From positions 248,001 to 312,000 of the forward strand of contig NZ_PHSN01000004.1 in NCBI RefSeq assembly GCF_002871005.1: 64,000 nucleotides of DNA. Direction: 5' to 3'. This DNA comes from Acidimangrovimonas sediminis. Its GTDB lineage: Bacteria; Pseudomonadota; Alphaproteobacteria; Rhodobacterales; Rhodobacteraceae. The translations under genes were made by a program, and so were the position numbers. The notes under the pieces were generated by a model. The model was not told the origin of the DNA. It saw only the letters and a program-made list of their open reading frames with translations, and did not search any database. Below are positions 26,544 through 35,047 of the stretch, piece after piece (within the stretch, counting starts at the first letter, position 1; the number at the start of each line of letters is the position of its first letter).

Positions 26544-27214
26544 ACGCGCCGGCCCTGCGCACAGCCCCCGTGGTGATCTTCGATCTCGATGGCACGCTGA
26601 TCGATTCCGCCCCGGCGATTCACCGGGTGTCCAACCTAGTGCTGGCCGATTTCGACCTGCCGCCGCTCGACGCGGACACGGTGCGCAGCTTCGTCGGCAA
26701 AGGCACGCCCAACCTCGTGCGCCAGCTCCTCGAGGCCAGCGGCAAGGATCCGGAGGGTGCGATCTTCGACGAGGTCCACGACCGGCTGGTCGCCCGTTAC
26801 GAGAAAGAGGTCGAGGGCAACACCCTATATCCCGGCGTGGTAACGGCGCTCGAGGCCCTGACCGAGGCCGGCTTCCGGCTGGGCATCTGCACCAACAAGC
26901 CCTACCGCCCGGCCGAGGCGGCGCTGCACCACGTCGGCCTCTTCGACACGTTCGAGGCCCTGCTCGGCGGCGACAGCCTGGCCACGCGCAAGCCCGATCC
27001 GGCGATGCTGCACCACGTGCACCGCCAGCTTGGCGGCGGGCCGATGCTCTATGTCGGCGACAGCGAGGTGGATGCCGAGACCGCGGTCAACGCCCGCGCG
27101 CCCTTCGCCCTTTATACCGAGGGCTACCGCAAGACCCCCGTCGCCGATCTGCCGCACCATGCGACCTTCTCCGACTATGCCGCCCTGCCCGGAATCGCGG
27201 AACGTTTCCAATGA
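26540..27214 (+). CDS. cbbZ: Phosphoglycolate phosphatase
   Basis: A 224-residue HAD hydrolase with motif I IFDLDGTLIDS (about 13-23), motif II ICTNKPY, a Lys in TRKPDP, and motif IV YVGDSEVDAETA. It fits Gph/CbbZ, which dephosphorylates 2-phosphoglycolate made by RuBisCO oxygenation. Placement downstream of the cbb genes supports that role. Start chosen at 26540 with GGAGGGCGGC and ATGA overlap; an in-frame GTG 12 bases earlier is less likely. Confidence 0.9.
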   Translation: MNAPALRTAPVVIFDLDGTLIDSAPAIHRVSNLVLADFDLPPLDADTVRSFVGKGTPNLVRQLLEASGKDPEGAIFDEVHDRLVARYEKEVEGNTLYPGVVTALEALTEAGFRLGICTNKPYRPAEAALHHVGLFDTFEALLGGDSLATRKPDPAMLHHVHRQLGGGPMLYVGDSEVDAETAVNARAPFALYTEGYRKTPVADLPHHATFSDYAALPGIAERFQ

Positions 27215-27255
27215 GCTGCGGCCCCTAAGGCGTGACCCCACAACACATTCAAGTC

Positions 27256-27283
27256 TTGCAATCTGGTCGCCGCGGCGTATATC
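27256..27283 (+). promoter_or_regulatory. Predicted promoter of the persulfide dioxygenase gene
   Basis: TTGCAA (27256-27261) and TATATC (27278-27283) with a 16-bp spacer, about 29 bp before the start codon. It would separate this gene from the cbb-side operon. Confidence 0.4.
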
Positions 27284-27311
27284 CGGAGGGCAGGTTTCAC
27301 AAAGGTGCCCC

Positions 27312-28202
27312 ATGGATGCCCAGTCTCAGGTGACAGCCCCGCAGGCGGATGTCTTCGCCTTCTTCGACGAGGCCACGAACACCGTCTCCTACGTCGTCAA
27401 GGATCCGGGGTCGCGCGCCTGCGCGGTGATCGACAGCGTGCTCGACTTCGATTACGCCTCAGGCCGCACCGACACCCGCTCGGCCGATGCCATCGTCGCC
27501 CATATCCGCGACCGCGGGCTGACCGTCGAATGGATCCTCGAAACCCATGTCCATGCCGATCACCTGTCGGCCGCGCCGTATATCCAGGAACGCCTCGGCG
27601 GCAAGATCGGCATCGGCGAGAAGATCCGCGTGGTGCAGGATACATTCGGCAAGGTCTTCAACGAGGGCACGCGGTTCCAGCGCGACGGAAGCCAGTTCGA
27701 CCGCCTCTTCGCCGAAGGGGATGAATTCACCATCGGCGCCCTGCCCGCCCGCGTGCTGCACACGCCGGGCCACACGCCCGCCTGCCTGACCTACGTGATC
27801 GGCGAGGCCGCCTTCGTCGGCGACACGCTGTTCATGCCCGATTTCGGCACCGCGCGCTGCGACTTCCCGGGCGGCTCGGCCGAAACGCTCTACGCCTCGA
27901 TCCAGAAGATCCTCTCGCTGCCCGACGCAACCCGCATCTTCGTGGGCCACGACTACAAGGCCCCGGGCCGGGACGCCTACGCCTGGGAGACCACGGTGGC
28001 AGAGCAGAAGGCGCGCAACGTGCACATCGGCGCAGGTCGCCCCGCCGCCGAGTTCGTCACGATGCGGCAGACCCGCGACGCATCGCTTGCCATGCCCCGC
28101 CTGATCATCCCCTCGCTGCAGGTCAACATGCGCGCGGGCCGCATGCCCGAACCCGATGCGAACGGCAAGAGCTACCTCAAGGTCCCGGTCAACGGTCTCT
28201 GA
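27312..28202 (+). CDS. Persulfide dioxygenase-like metallo-hydrolase (ETHE1/Blh type)
   Basis: A 296-residue metallo-beta-lactamase-fold protein with HVHADH (about 79-84), HTPGHTPACLTY, GDTLFMPDFGTARCDFPGG and FVGHDYKAPGR. This set marks the ETHE1-like persulfide dioxygenases, mononuclear iron enzymes that oxidise glutathione persulfide to sulfite. The bacterial Blh/BigR members respond to sulfide. Length exceeds ETHE1 by a C-terminal tail (MRQTRDASLAMPRLI onward) typical of the Blh group. No BigR-like regulator or rhodanese is seen beside it. Confidence 0.85.
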   Translation: MDAQSQVTAPQADVFAFFDEATNTVSYVVKDPGSRACAVIDSVLDFDYASGRTDTRSADAIVAHIRDRGLTVEWILETHVHADHLSAAPYIQERLGGKIGIGEKIRVVQDTFGKVFNEGTRFQRDGSQFDRLFAEGDEFTIGALPARVLHTPGHTPACLTYVIGEAAFVGDTLFMPDFGTARCDFPGGSAETLYASIQKILSLPDATRIFVGHDYKAPGRDAYAWETTVAEQKARNVHIGAGRPAAEFVTMRQTRDASLAMPRLIIPSLQVNMRAGRMPEPDANGKSYLKVPVNGL

Positions 28203-28329
28203 CTGTTTGGCCCTTCATCTTGGCGACAATACTCCACGGCGGGCGTCAATGGAGAGCCATCGGTTCAAGCCCAATGGCGACGGGATGTACCCTTCGGCGC
28301 TCTCCCCCAAGACCCACGCGAGCGAGGGC

Positions 28330-28358
28330 TTGCAAACGCCGCCCACTCCCGCTATAGG
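28330..28358 (+). promoter_or_regulatory. Predicted rpsB-tsf promoter
   Basis: TTGCAA (28330-28335) and TATAGG (28353-28358) with a 17-bp spacer. Transcription from about 28365 would give a 108-nt leader with inverted repeats before rpsB, long enough for autoregulation by S2. Confidence 0.6.
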
Positions 28359-28472
28359 CACCCCACTTCACAGGCAGGGCCGGGCCCCTGGGGGAGACAT
28401 CCCCAGAAGGTCCACCGGTTGGGGGAAACCCTGAAAGGCCCTGCTCAGGCGCAAAACCGGAAAGGACATGGA

Positions 28473-29234
28473 ATGGCGCTTCCCGATTTCTCCATGCGTC
28501 AGCTGCTTGAAGCTGGCGTTCACTATGGTCACCAGACGCAGCGCTGGAACCCGCAGATGGGCGAATACATCTACGGCGACCGCAACGGCATCCACATCAT
28601 CGACCTGACGCAAACCGTCCCGATGCTCGACGCCGCGCTGAACTTCATCCGCGAGACCGTGGCCAAGAACGGCCGCATCCTCTTTGTCGGCACCAAGCGC
28701 CAGGCCTCCAAGCCGATCGCCGAAGCCGCCGAGAAATGCGCGCAGTACTACATGAACCACCGCTGGCTGGGCGGCACGCTGACCAACTGGCAGACCGTGT
28801 CGAAGTCGATCCAGCGCCTCAAGGCGATCGACGAGCTGATGGCGCAGGGCGCCGAAGGCCTGACCAAGAAAGAGCGTCTGGGCATGGAGCGCGAGCAGGC
28901 GAAACTCCAGGCCTCGCTCGGCGGGATCCGCGAGATGGGCGGCGTGCCGGACGCGCTGTTCATCATCGACGTGAACAAGGAAGACCTGGCGATCCTCGAG
29001 GCCAAGAAGCTTGGCATCCCGGTCGTCGCCGTGGTCGACACCAACTGCTCGCCCAAGGGCGTGGATTACGTGATCCCGGGCAACGACGACGCGGCCCGTG
29101 CCATCGCGCTCTACTGCGACCTTGTGAGCCGTGCCGCCCTTGACGGCATGCAGGCCCAGCTCGGCGCCGCCGGCGTGGACCTCGGCGCGCTCGAAGAGGC
29201 CCCGGCCGAAGAGGAAGTCGCCGCCGAGGCCTGA
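28473..29234 (+). CDS. rpsB: 30S ribosomal protein S2
   Basis: A 253-residue S2 with [34 protein letters not shown], and [18 protein letters not shown]. The acidic tail ([13 protein letters not shown]) is common in Alphaproteobacteria. Start at 28473 follows GGAAAGGACATGGA. Conserved linkage to tsf. Confidence 0.97.
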   Translation: MALPDFSMRQLLEAGVHYGHQTQRWNPQMGEYIYGDRNGIHIIDLTQTVPMLDAALNFIRETVAKNGRILFVGTKRQASKPIAEAAEKCAQYYMNHRWLGGTLTNWQTVSKSIQRLKAIDELMAQGAEGLTKKERLGMEREQAKLQASLGGIREMGGVPDALFIIDVNKEDLAILEAKKLGIPVVAVVDTNCSPKGVDYVIPGNDDAARAIALYCDLVSRAALDGMQAQLGAAGVDLGALEEAPAEEEVAAEA

Positions 29235-29341
29235 GGCCCCGCGCCCGTCCGGCGGTCGGATCCACGACCGTCACGAAACTGTTGCCGGGTGGGGATAGTC
29301 CCGCCCGGGACACCCTGATTTCAGATATGCAGGAGGCCGTT

Positions 29342-30229
29342 ATGGCGATCACCGCGAGCATGGTGAAGGAACTGCGCGACACGACCGGCGCAGGCATGAT
29401 GGACGCCAAGAAGGCGCTGACCGAGACCGATGGCGACATGGACGCCGCGGTCGACTGGCTGCGCACCAAGGGTCTGGCGAAGGCCGCGAAGAAGGCGGGC
29501 CGCACCGCCGCCGAGGGCCTTGTCGGCATCGCCGTCAGCGATGGCCGCGGCGTTACCGTCGAGCTCAACTCGGAAACCGACTTCGTCGCCAAGAACGCCG
29601 ATTTCCAGAAGCTGGTGGGCGAGATCACCAACGTCGCGCTGGAAGCCGGCGAGGACGTCGAGGTTCTGAAGGCCACCCACCTGAACGGCAAGCCGGTCGA
29701 GCAGGTGCTGACCGACGCGATCGCCCGGATCGGCGAGAACATGACGCTGCGCCGGATGCACGTGCTGGAAGGCGACACCGTGGTGTCCTACGTCCACAAC
29801 GCGGCGGCCGAAGGCATGGGCAAGATCGGTGTGCTCGTGGCGCTCAAGGGCGACGCGGCCAAGGCGCAGGAGATCGGCAAGCAGGTCGCGATGCACGTCG
29901 CCGCGACCAACCCCGCCTCGCTCTCCGAAGCCGACCTTGATCCCGCTGTGGTGGAAAAGGAACGCCAGGTGCAGATCGACATCGCGCGCGAATCGGGCAA
30001 GCCCGAGGCGGTGATCGAGAAGATGATCGAAGGCCGGATGAAGAAATTCGTCGCCGAGGTCACCCTGCTGAACCAGGCCTTCGTGATCAACCCCGACGTG
30101 ACCGTCGGCCAGGCGGCCAAGGATGCCGGCGTCGAGGTCACGGGTTTTGTCCGCATGGAAGTGGGCGAAGGCGTCGAGAAGAAGGAAGAGGATTTCGCCG
30201 CCGAGGTCGCCAAGACCCTGGCTGGCTGA
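29342..30229 (+). CDS. tsf: Elongation factor Ts
   Basis: A 295-residue EF-Ts beginning [26 protein letters not shown], with the TDFVAKN motif (about 81-87) that contacts EF-Tu. It recycles EF-Tu from GDP to GTP form. AGGAGGCCGTT precedes the ATG. The 107-bp gap from rpsB contains short inverted repeats that may tune the ratio of the two products. Confidence 0.97.
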   Translation: MAITASMVKELRDTTGAGMMDAKKALTETDGDMDAAVDWLRTKGLAKAAKKAGRTAAEGLVGIAVSDGRGVTVELNSETDFVAKNADFQKLVGEITNVALEAGEDVEVLKATHLNGKPVEQVLTDAIARIGENMTLRRMHVLEGDTVVSYVHNAAAEGMGKIGVLVALKGDAAKAQEIGKQVAMHVAATNPASLSEADLDPAVVEKERQVQIDIARESGKPEAVIEKMIEGRMKKFVAEVTLLNQAFVINPDVTVGQAAKDAGVEVTGFVRMEVGEGVEKKEEDFAAEVAKTLAG

Positions 30230-30252
30230 TACCCTGCCCTTCACGCATTGCG

Positions 30253-30287
30253 CGGCGCGGTCCTCCGGGGCCGCGCCGTTTGCGTTT
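30253..30287 (+). terminator. Terminator of rpsB-tsf
   Basis: CGGCGCGG pairs with CCGCGCCG across a 10-base loop and is followed by TTTGCGTTT, 23 bp after the tsf stop. Confidence 0.75.
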
Positions 30288-30778
30288 CCGGGCCCGTTTC
30301 CTTTCGGGCGGCAGGGGCCACGCGGCAACGAAACCCGTCGCTTCCGCGCGATTGTCCCGAAGATGAGGAAAGTGTCGCAGGCGGTTGACCCTGCGGCAAA
30401 AGCTGCCGCGCGCCGGGGGCGCGTCACCGCTTTCGCCACGGGGTGCGAAAATGCAAAACGGTGCGGCCCCGCGACCGCACCGTTCCGTTGCGTCCTTCCG
30501 ATATGGGGATGAGGACAGACGCATCTTGCGGCGTCTTGCCGGGCGGAAAATACACCCGACAAGCCGACTTTCCGGTTTCCCGGCAAGGACCACCTTTCAA
30601 CGAAATCACGCTGCGGTTCGACCCCCTTGGTTCCCTGGCCAATGCCACCACTCACGGAACCCCTGAAGGGTGCCACCTTCCCCAAGGTCAGCATAGTCAG
30701 GAAAACCATACCTGACCACATGGTCAGAAAATTCAACCGCCGCGTGTAACGGCCTGCACCAAGGGGCCGCGCCCCGCC
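30288..30778. other. Gene-free stretch between tsf and the LuxR gene
   Basis: No gene is supported. It contains a 10-bp hairpin at 30457-30484 (AACGGTGCGG against CCGCACCGTT, 8-base loop) and the GTCAG cluster at 30687-30727. Base composition is less GC-rich toward the LuxR end. Short open frames on either strand lack ribosome-binding sites. Confidence 0.5.
30687..30727. promoter_or_regulatory. Cluster of GTCAG half-sites including a lux-box-like palindrome
   Basis: The pentamer GTCAG, or its complement, occurs four times in 41 bp (30687, 30696, 30712, 30723). The last two make the perfect palindrome CTGACCACATGGTCAG, which has the CT-N12-AG form of lux boxes bound by LuxR-family proteins. 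It starts 51 bp beyond the stop codon of the LuxR gene. Confidence 0.55.
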
Positions 30779-31534
30779 TCAGGTCTCGACGGTGAAGATC
30801 TGGTTCATCATCGTCGCCTTGGCGATCGCCTGTGCCGTGCTCTCGACCTCCAGCGATTCGCGCGCCAGGCGAAGGTGCTTTTCCACCGTCGCCGCCGACA
30901 CCCCCATCAGCACCGCGATGTCCAGCGTGGTCTTGCCCTCGGCCACCCATTCCAACGCCTCGCGCTGGCGCGGGCTGAGCATGTTGCCGGCCTGGGGATG
31001 TGGCAGGCATATGATCCTCAGGTGGGCGATCCGGCACAGCGCAAGGATCTCCTCGCCATGGGCCTGCCAGATCGCGTCGACATCGTCATGCGTCAGCCCC
31101 TCGCGCGCGACCAGCCCGATCCCGCCCTTGGACCGGACGGCCAGCGCCGTGAAGCTGATGGTCAGGCCGGCGGTCAGGCCGTGGCGCCGGTTGAAGGCGA
31201 TCACCTGCTTCTCGGCCGGCGTAACGGTGCCGGTCTTCACCATCTCGTCGATGCAGCGCCAGTTGCAGACGCCCCGGTTCTCGTTCGCCCAGCGGACCAT
31301 CGGCGCATCGCGGTAAAGGCCGTCGCCGATGAACCGGTCGAGGTATTCCTTCGAATGGTTGGTCAGCATCAGCGCGTTCTCGGGCGCGCCCAGGCGGTTG
31401 CCGGTCTGCGCCCGCGTGCAGGCATAGAGCAGCCTGCCAAAGCCATAGCTCTGCATGCGCGCCAGCAGATGAGTCCACACCGCATCGACCGTAGGCGCAT
31501 CGAGCAGCCGGTTCACGTCTTGCAGCAGAGCCAT
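30779..31534 (-). CDS. LuxR family regulator with autoinducer-binding domain (solo)
   Basis: A 251-residue two-domain regulator. The N-terminal part carries the autoinducer-domain pattern YLDRFIGDGLYRDAPMVRW followed by GVCNW, with Asp and Trp residues where acyl-homoserine-lactone receptors have theirs, though DAP replaces the usual DP. The C-terminal LuxR helix-turn-helix is LSPRQREALEWVAEGKTTLDIA through TVEKHLRLARESL. No luxI-type synthase is in the window, so it is a solo here. ATG at 31534 follows AGGGGAAGG; a GTG at 31552 would add six residues. Confidence 0.85.
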   Translation of the reverse strand: MALLQDVNRLLDAPTVDAVWTHLLARMQSYGFGRLLYACTRAQTGNRLGAPENALMLTNHSKEYLDRFIGDGLYRDAPMVRWANENRGVCNWRCIDEMVKTGTVTPAEKQVIAFNRRHGLTAGLTISFTALAVRSKGGIGLVAREGLTHDDVDAIWQAHGEEILALCRIAHLRIICLPHPQAGNMLSPRQREALEWVAEGKTTLDIAVLMGVSAATVEKHLRLARESLEVESTAQAIAKATMMNQIFTVET

Positions 31535-31574
31535 CCTTCCCCTCGCATCCACGCTCTGGTGTGGCCCTTGTCCT

Positions 31575-31623
31575 CACTTCGCATTTACCAAGTGTGAGCC
31601 TGCCTTGTCGAGTGTCATCACTC
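31575..31623. promoter_or_regulatory. Paired dyads in the luxR / oxidoreductase divergent region
   Basis: CACTT-N10-AAGTG (31575-31594) and GAGTG-TCAT-CACTC (31610-31623) lie between the divergent LuxR and FAD oxidoreductase starts and share the CACT/AGTG core. Suggestive of a shared operator; no regulator is identified. Confidence 0.45.
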
Positions 31624-31681
31624 TTTTCCGCCCCGCGGCATGGCAGTATGCGGGAAGAAGATGCCGGTTTCGGAGGGTGAG

Positions 31682-32857
31682 ATGGCGGAACGCTACGACG
31701 TGGTGATTGCGGGCGGCGCGGTGCATGGCGCCTCGGCCGCGTGGTGGCTGACACGGGCGCGGCCCGGGCTGCGCGTCGCGGTGGTGGAGCGCGATCCGAC
31801 CTACGCCACGGCCTCCACGGCGCTCTCGGTGGCCTCGGTCCGGCAGCAGTTCACCAATGCGGTGAACGTGCGGATCTCGCGCTTCGGGATCGGCTTCATC
31901 CGCGACTTTGCCCGACACCTCGCCCCGCACGGACCCGACCTCGGACTGCGCGAGAACGGCTATCTCTTCCTCGTCGGCACGGCCGAAGGGGCCAAGGCCC
32001 TCGGCCAGGTGGCGGCGATGCAGCGCGCCGAAGGGGCCGCAACCGAGGTCTGGGACGCGGCCACCCTCGCCCGCCGCTTCCCCTGGCTCTCGGCCGAGGG
32101 GGTCTCGGCCGCCAGCTTCGGTGCACGCGACGAAGGCTGGTTCGACAACATGGGGCTGCTTGGCGGCTTCCGCGCGGGGGCCAGGGCCCAGGGCGCCACC
32201 TTCCTGCACGACCGGGTGACAGGCCTCGGGCTCAAGGGCGGGCGCGTCACCTCGGTCCGGCTCTCCTCGGGAGAAGACCTCGCCTGTGGCGCGCTGATCA
32301 ACTGCACTGGCACCCGTGCGGCCGAGGTGATGGCGATGGCCGGGCAAGCCCTGCCGGTCGAACCGCGCAAGCGGACGGTCTTCCTGATCGACGCCCCGAA
32401 CGCGCGCCACCCCGACGCGCCGCTGATCATCGACTACCAGGGCTATTACATGCGCCCCGAGCGCGGACAGTGGATCATCGCCACCGTCCCGGCCGAAGAC
32501 GGCCCCTGCGACGCACAGGATTTCGACCCCGACGCCGGCCAGTTCGAAGAGCTGATCTGGCCCGCGGTCCATGCCCGCGCGCCCGGCTTCGACGCGGTGA
32601 AGGTGGTGCGCTGCTGGGCCGGCCACTATGCCTACAACCGCCTCGACCAGAACGCCGTGGTCGGCCTCTGGCCCGGCCTCGACAACCTCTACCTCGCCGC
32701 CGGCTTCTCCGGCCACGGCCTGCAACAGGCCCCCGCCGTCGGCCGAGCCCTGTCGGAACTGATCCTCGAAGGTGCCTACCGCAGCCTCGACCTCACCGAT
32801 CTCGGCCCGCAACGCCTGCTCGACGGCACGCCGTTCAGGGAACTGGCGATCGTCTGA
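31682..32857 (+). CDS. FAD-dependent oxidoreductase (DAO family)
   Basis: A 391-residue flavoprotein with the Rossmann fingerprint VVIAGGAVHGASAAWWL (about 8-24), a VVERDP ribose-binding strand, and the C-terminal LYLAAGFSGHGLQQAP motif of the DAO superfamily (sarcosine, glycine and D-amino-acid oxidases). Probably oxidises a secondary or primary amine of an amino acid; the substrate is not defined. The start at 31682 follows TCGGAGGGTGAG. Divergent from the LuxR gene. Confidence 0.83.
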   Translation: MAERYDVVIAGGAVHGASAAWWLTRARPGLRVAVVERDPTYATASTALSVASVRQQFTNAVNVRISRFGIGFIRDFARHLAPHGPDLGLRENGYLFLVGTAEGAKALGQVAAMQRAEGAATEVWDAATLARRFPWLSAEGVSAASFGARDEGWFDNMGLLGGFRAGARAQGATFLHDRVTGLGLKGGRVTSVRLSSGEDLACGALINCTGTRAAEVMAMAGQALPVEPRKRTVFLIDAPNARHPDAPLIIDYQGYYMRPERGQWIIATVPAEDGPCDAQDFDPDAGQFEELIWPAVHARAPGFDAVKVVRCWAGHYAYNRLDQNAVVGLWPGLDNLYLAAGFSGHGLQQAPAVGRALSELILEGAYRSLDLTDLGPQRLLDGTPFRELAIV

Positions 32858-32869
32858 CGCGGCCTGCCC

Positions 32870-32920
32870 TTCTTCTGAGCGGAAATATCCCGGGGGGTGC
32901 AGGGGGGCTGGCCCCCCTGC
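32870..32920. repeat. Interspersed palindromic element, TTCTTCTGAGCG family, copy D
   Basis: An invariant block starting TTCTTCTGAGCGGAAATATC and running through a C-G6 tract leads into a 10-bp hairpin, GCAGGGGGGC against GCCCCCCTGC with a 2-base centre. The same block occurs inverted at 42530-42576. It lies just after the FAD oxidoreductase stop and may also act as its terminator. Confidence 0.75.
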
Positions 32921-33018
32921 CCGGCCAGCATCCCGCGCCACCATCCCGCATGCGCGAGGGTGCCGTGCCTGGGCGCCCTGAATTGCCTGGGCGCCATGAA
33001 TTGGCGCCGCCCGCGCCG

Positions 33019-33135
33019 TCAGCCGCCGAACCAGCCCTGCACGGTACGCGCCCCGCCCGAGACATCCTCGCCCATGCCCGCCACGGTATTGCAGGCTCCA
33101 AGCGCCAGCACCGCCGCCAAGAACAGCCATTTCAT
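33019..33135 (-). CDS. Entericidin-like small lipoprotein
   Basis: A 38-residue peptide starting MKWLFLAAVLALGAC, a lipoprotein signal with Cys15 as the lipidation site, then NTVAGMGEDVSGG, the conserved entericidin A/B core. Entericidins are small envelope lipoproteins first described as a toxin/antidote pair in E. coli; single copies in Alphaproteobacteria have no settled role. The start follows GGGGAAGTGACCCG and is only four bases from the end of the upstream binding-protein gene. Confidence 0.85.
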   Translation of the reverse strand: MKWLFLAAVLALGACNTVAGMGEDVSGGARTVQGWFGG

Positions 33136-33139
33136 CGGG

Positions 33140-34948
33140 TCACTTCCCCTTCCACCAGACGTCCGGAAAGAACCCCGGCCAGTCGCCGTAGGCCGGCAGT
33201 TGCGCAGGATATTGCAGGTCGCTGGCATGGGCAATCCGCGACACGTCCGAGAACCAGAACGGCACCACGTAGCGCTCGGCCATCAGGATCCGGTCGAGCG
33301 CGCGGACGGCCGCGGTGAAGGTGTCCGGGTCCTTGGTCGTCAACATCTTGCGGATCATCGCCTCGGCCGGAGGGGAACTCGCGCCCATCAGGTTGCGCGT
33401 GGCGGGCCGGGTGACGCCCTGGTGCCCCCAATACAGCCATTGCTCGTTCCCCGGGCTCAGCGACATCGCGCGCACGAACCAGGTCATGTCGAAATCGTAA
33501 TTGTTGATCCGCTGGACGTATTGCGCGCTGTCCACCGTGGTCACATGCGCCGCGATCCCCAGCCGGCGCAGCGCGCCGACATAGATCGACACCGCCGCGC
33601 CGTCGGTCTGCTCCTGCCCCTGCGACAACAGGATCTCGAAGCGGAACGGCTGCCCCGCGGCATTGCGCAGCACCCCGTCCTTCACCTGCCAGCCGGCATC
33701 GGACAGCATCTTCATCGCGTGCCGGATCGCGCGCCGGTCGGTCTCTCCTCCCCGCGACTTCGGCAGGCTGTAGCCCGACAGCGCGCCGGGAGGCAGCTGG
33801 TCGCTGAACGGCTCCAGCAGCGCCTTGACGCGGCCCTCCGCCGGACCGGGCCGCATCCCCAGCACCGAGTTCGAGAAATAAGAGGTGATCCGCGGCTCGG
33901 TTCCGCCGTTCACTGTGCGGTTCACGAACTCGAAGTTGAAGGCGTCGATCAGCGCCTCGCGCACGCGCCAATCCTTGAACAGCCCGCGCCGGGTGTTCAT
34001 CACCAGCCCCTCCATGCCGGAGGGCCGCTTCGACGGGATCTCGTCCAGCACCACCTTGCCCGAGCGGACCCGGGGAAAATCGAAATTCGTCTTCCACTTG
34101 GCGGGGTTGGCCTCGCGGAAGAAATCCAGCTCACCGGCCTTGAAGGCCTCGAACATCGCGTTGGCGTCGCTGAAATACTCGTAGCGTATGGTGTCGAAGT
34201 TGTAGCGCCCGCGGTTGATCGGCAGATCTCTTGCCCACCAGTCCTTGTTGCGTTGGTAGACGATGTAACGGCCCGGCTGGAAATCCTTCACCACGTAGGG
34301 GCCGGATCCGATCGGCACCATCATCCCCGAGGCGCCGAGGTCCTTGCCCTGCCACTGGGCCTTTTCCAGGATTGGCCGAAGCCCCAGGATCAGAGGCAGC
34401 TCGCGGTCTGCCGTCTTGAAGGTAAAGCGTACGGTGCGCGGGCCCACCGCCTCGGCCTTTGCGACCTTCGACCAGGCGCCGCCGTAGACCGGCGGGTTGG
34501 CCTTGGCCAGCGCCATCATCGACCACAGCACGTCCTCTACCGTCACCGGCTTACCGTCGGAAAACCGCGCCTTCGGGTTCAGCGTGAACTCGACGTAATC
34601 GCGGGCCGAATCGGTCTTCACGCTTTCGGCAAGCTGGGGGTAGAGGGTGAAGGGCTCGTCCAGCGAACGGGTCAGCAGCGTCTGCAGCGTGAAGGCCGAA
34701 AGCTGGTAGGGAACACGGCCCATCACGGAAATCGGATTGAGGGAATCGAAGCTTGAGACATCGCCCACCGTGATCGCCCCGCCCTTGGGCGCATCCGGGT
34801 TGGCATAGGGCAGCGACACAAAATCAGGTGGAAGCGCCGGGGCGCCATACATAGCAATGCCATTGTCCGGCGCCGCCGGGGGCGAATCCTCGGCCCCCGC
34901 CTGCCCCGCCAGGACCAGGCAGACGCCAAGCGCCGCGACCTTCGTCAT
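33140..34948 (-). CDS. Periplasmic peptide-type ABC transporter substrate-binding protein
   Basis: A 602-residue SBP_bac_5 family protein starting MTKVAALGVCLVLAGQAGAE, a signal peptide, followed by YGAPALPPDFVSLPYANPDAPKGG, typical of the YejA subgroup. It would bind oligopeptides or similar solutes in the periplasm. No permease or ATPase genes for it are present, so it is an orphan here or uses a shared translocator. An ATG 21 bases upstream (34969) is an alternative start; neither has a strong ribosome-binding site. Confidence 0.88.
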   Translation of the reverse strand: MTKVAALGVCLVLAGQAGAEDSPPAAPDNGIAMYGAPALPPDFVSLPYANPDAPKGGAITVGDVSSFDSLNPISVMGRVPYQLSAFTLQTLLTRSLDEPFTLYPQLAESVKTDSARDYVEFTLNPKARFSDGKPVTVEDVLWSMMALAKANPPVYGGAWSKVAKAEAVGPRTVRFTFKTADRELPLILGLRPILEKAQWQGKDLGASGMMVPIGSGPYVVKDFQPGRYIVYQRNKDWWARDLPINRGRYNFDTIRYEYFSDANAMFEAFKAGELDFFREANPAKWKTNFDFPRVRSGKVVLDEIPSKRPSGMEGLVMNTRRGLFKDWRVREALIDAFNFEFVNRTVNGGTEPRITSYFSNSVLGMRPGPAEGRVKALLEPFSDQLPPGALSGYSLPKSRGGETDRRAIRHAMKMLSDAGWQVKDGVLRNAAGQPFRFEILLSQGQEQTDGAAVSIYVGALRRLGIAAHVTTVDSAQYVQRINNYDFDMTWFVRAMSLSPGNEQWLYWGHQGVTRPATRNLMGASSPPAEAMIRKMLTTKDPDTFTAAVRALDRILMAERYVVPFWFSDVSRIAHASDLQYPAQLPAYGDWPGFFPDVWWKGK

Positions 34949-35047
34949 CCGGAAAAAGTAGACACACATTCGTGAAACAACCCATCTGCCCTTGTTTTTC
35001 TTGGCCTCGACGCTACCGGGGCTTTCCCGCCTTTTCAAACTTTTAGC

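Noticed and set aside
30712-30727. Palindrome as a luxI promoter in this window
   Set aside because: No luxI-type synthase frame follows on either strand; kept only as a lux-box-like site.
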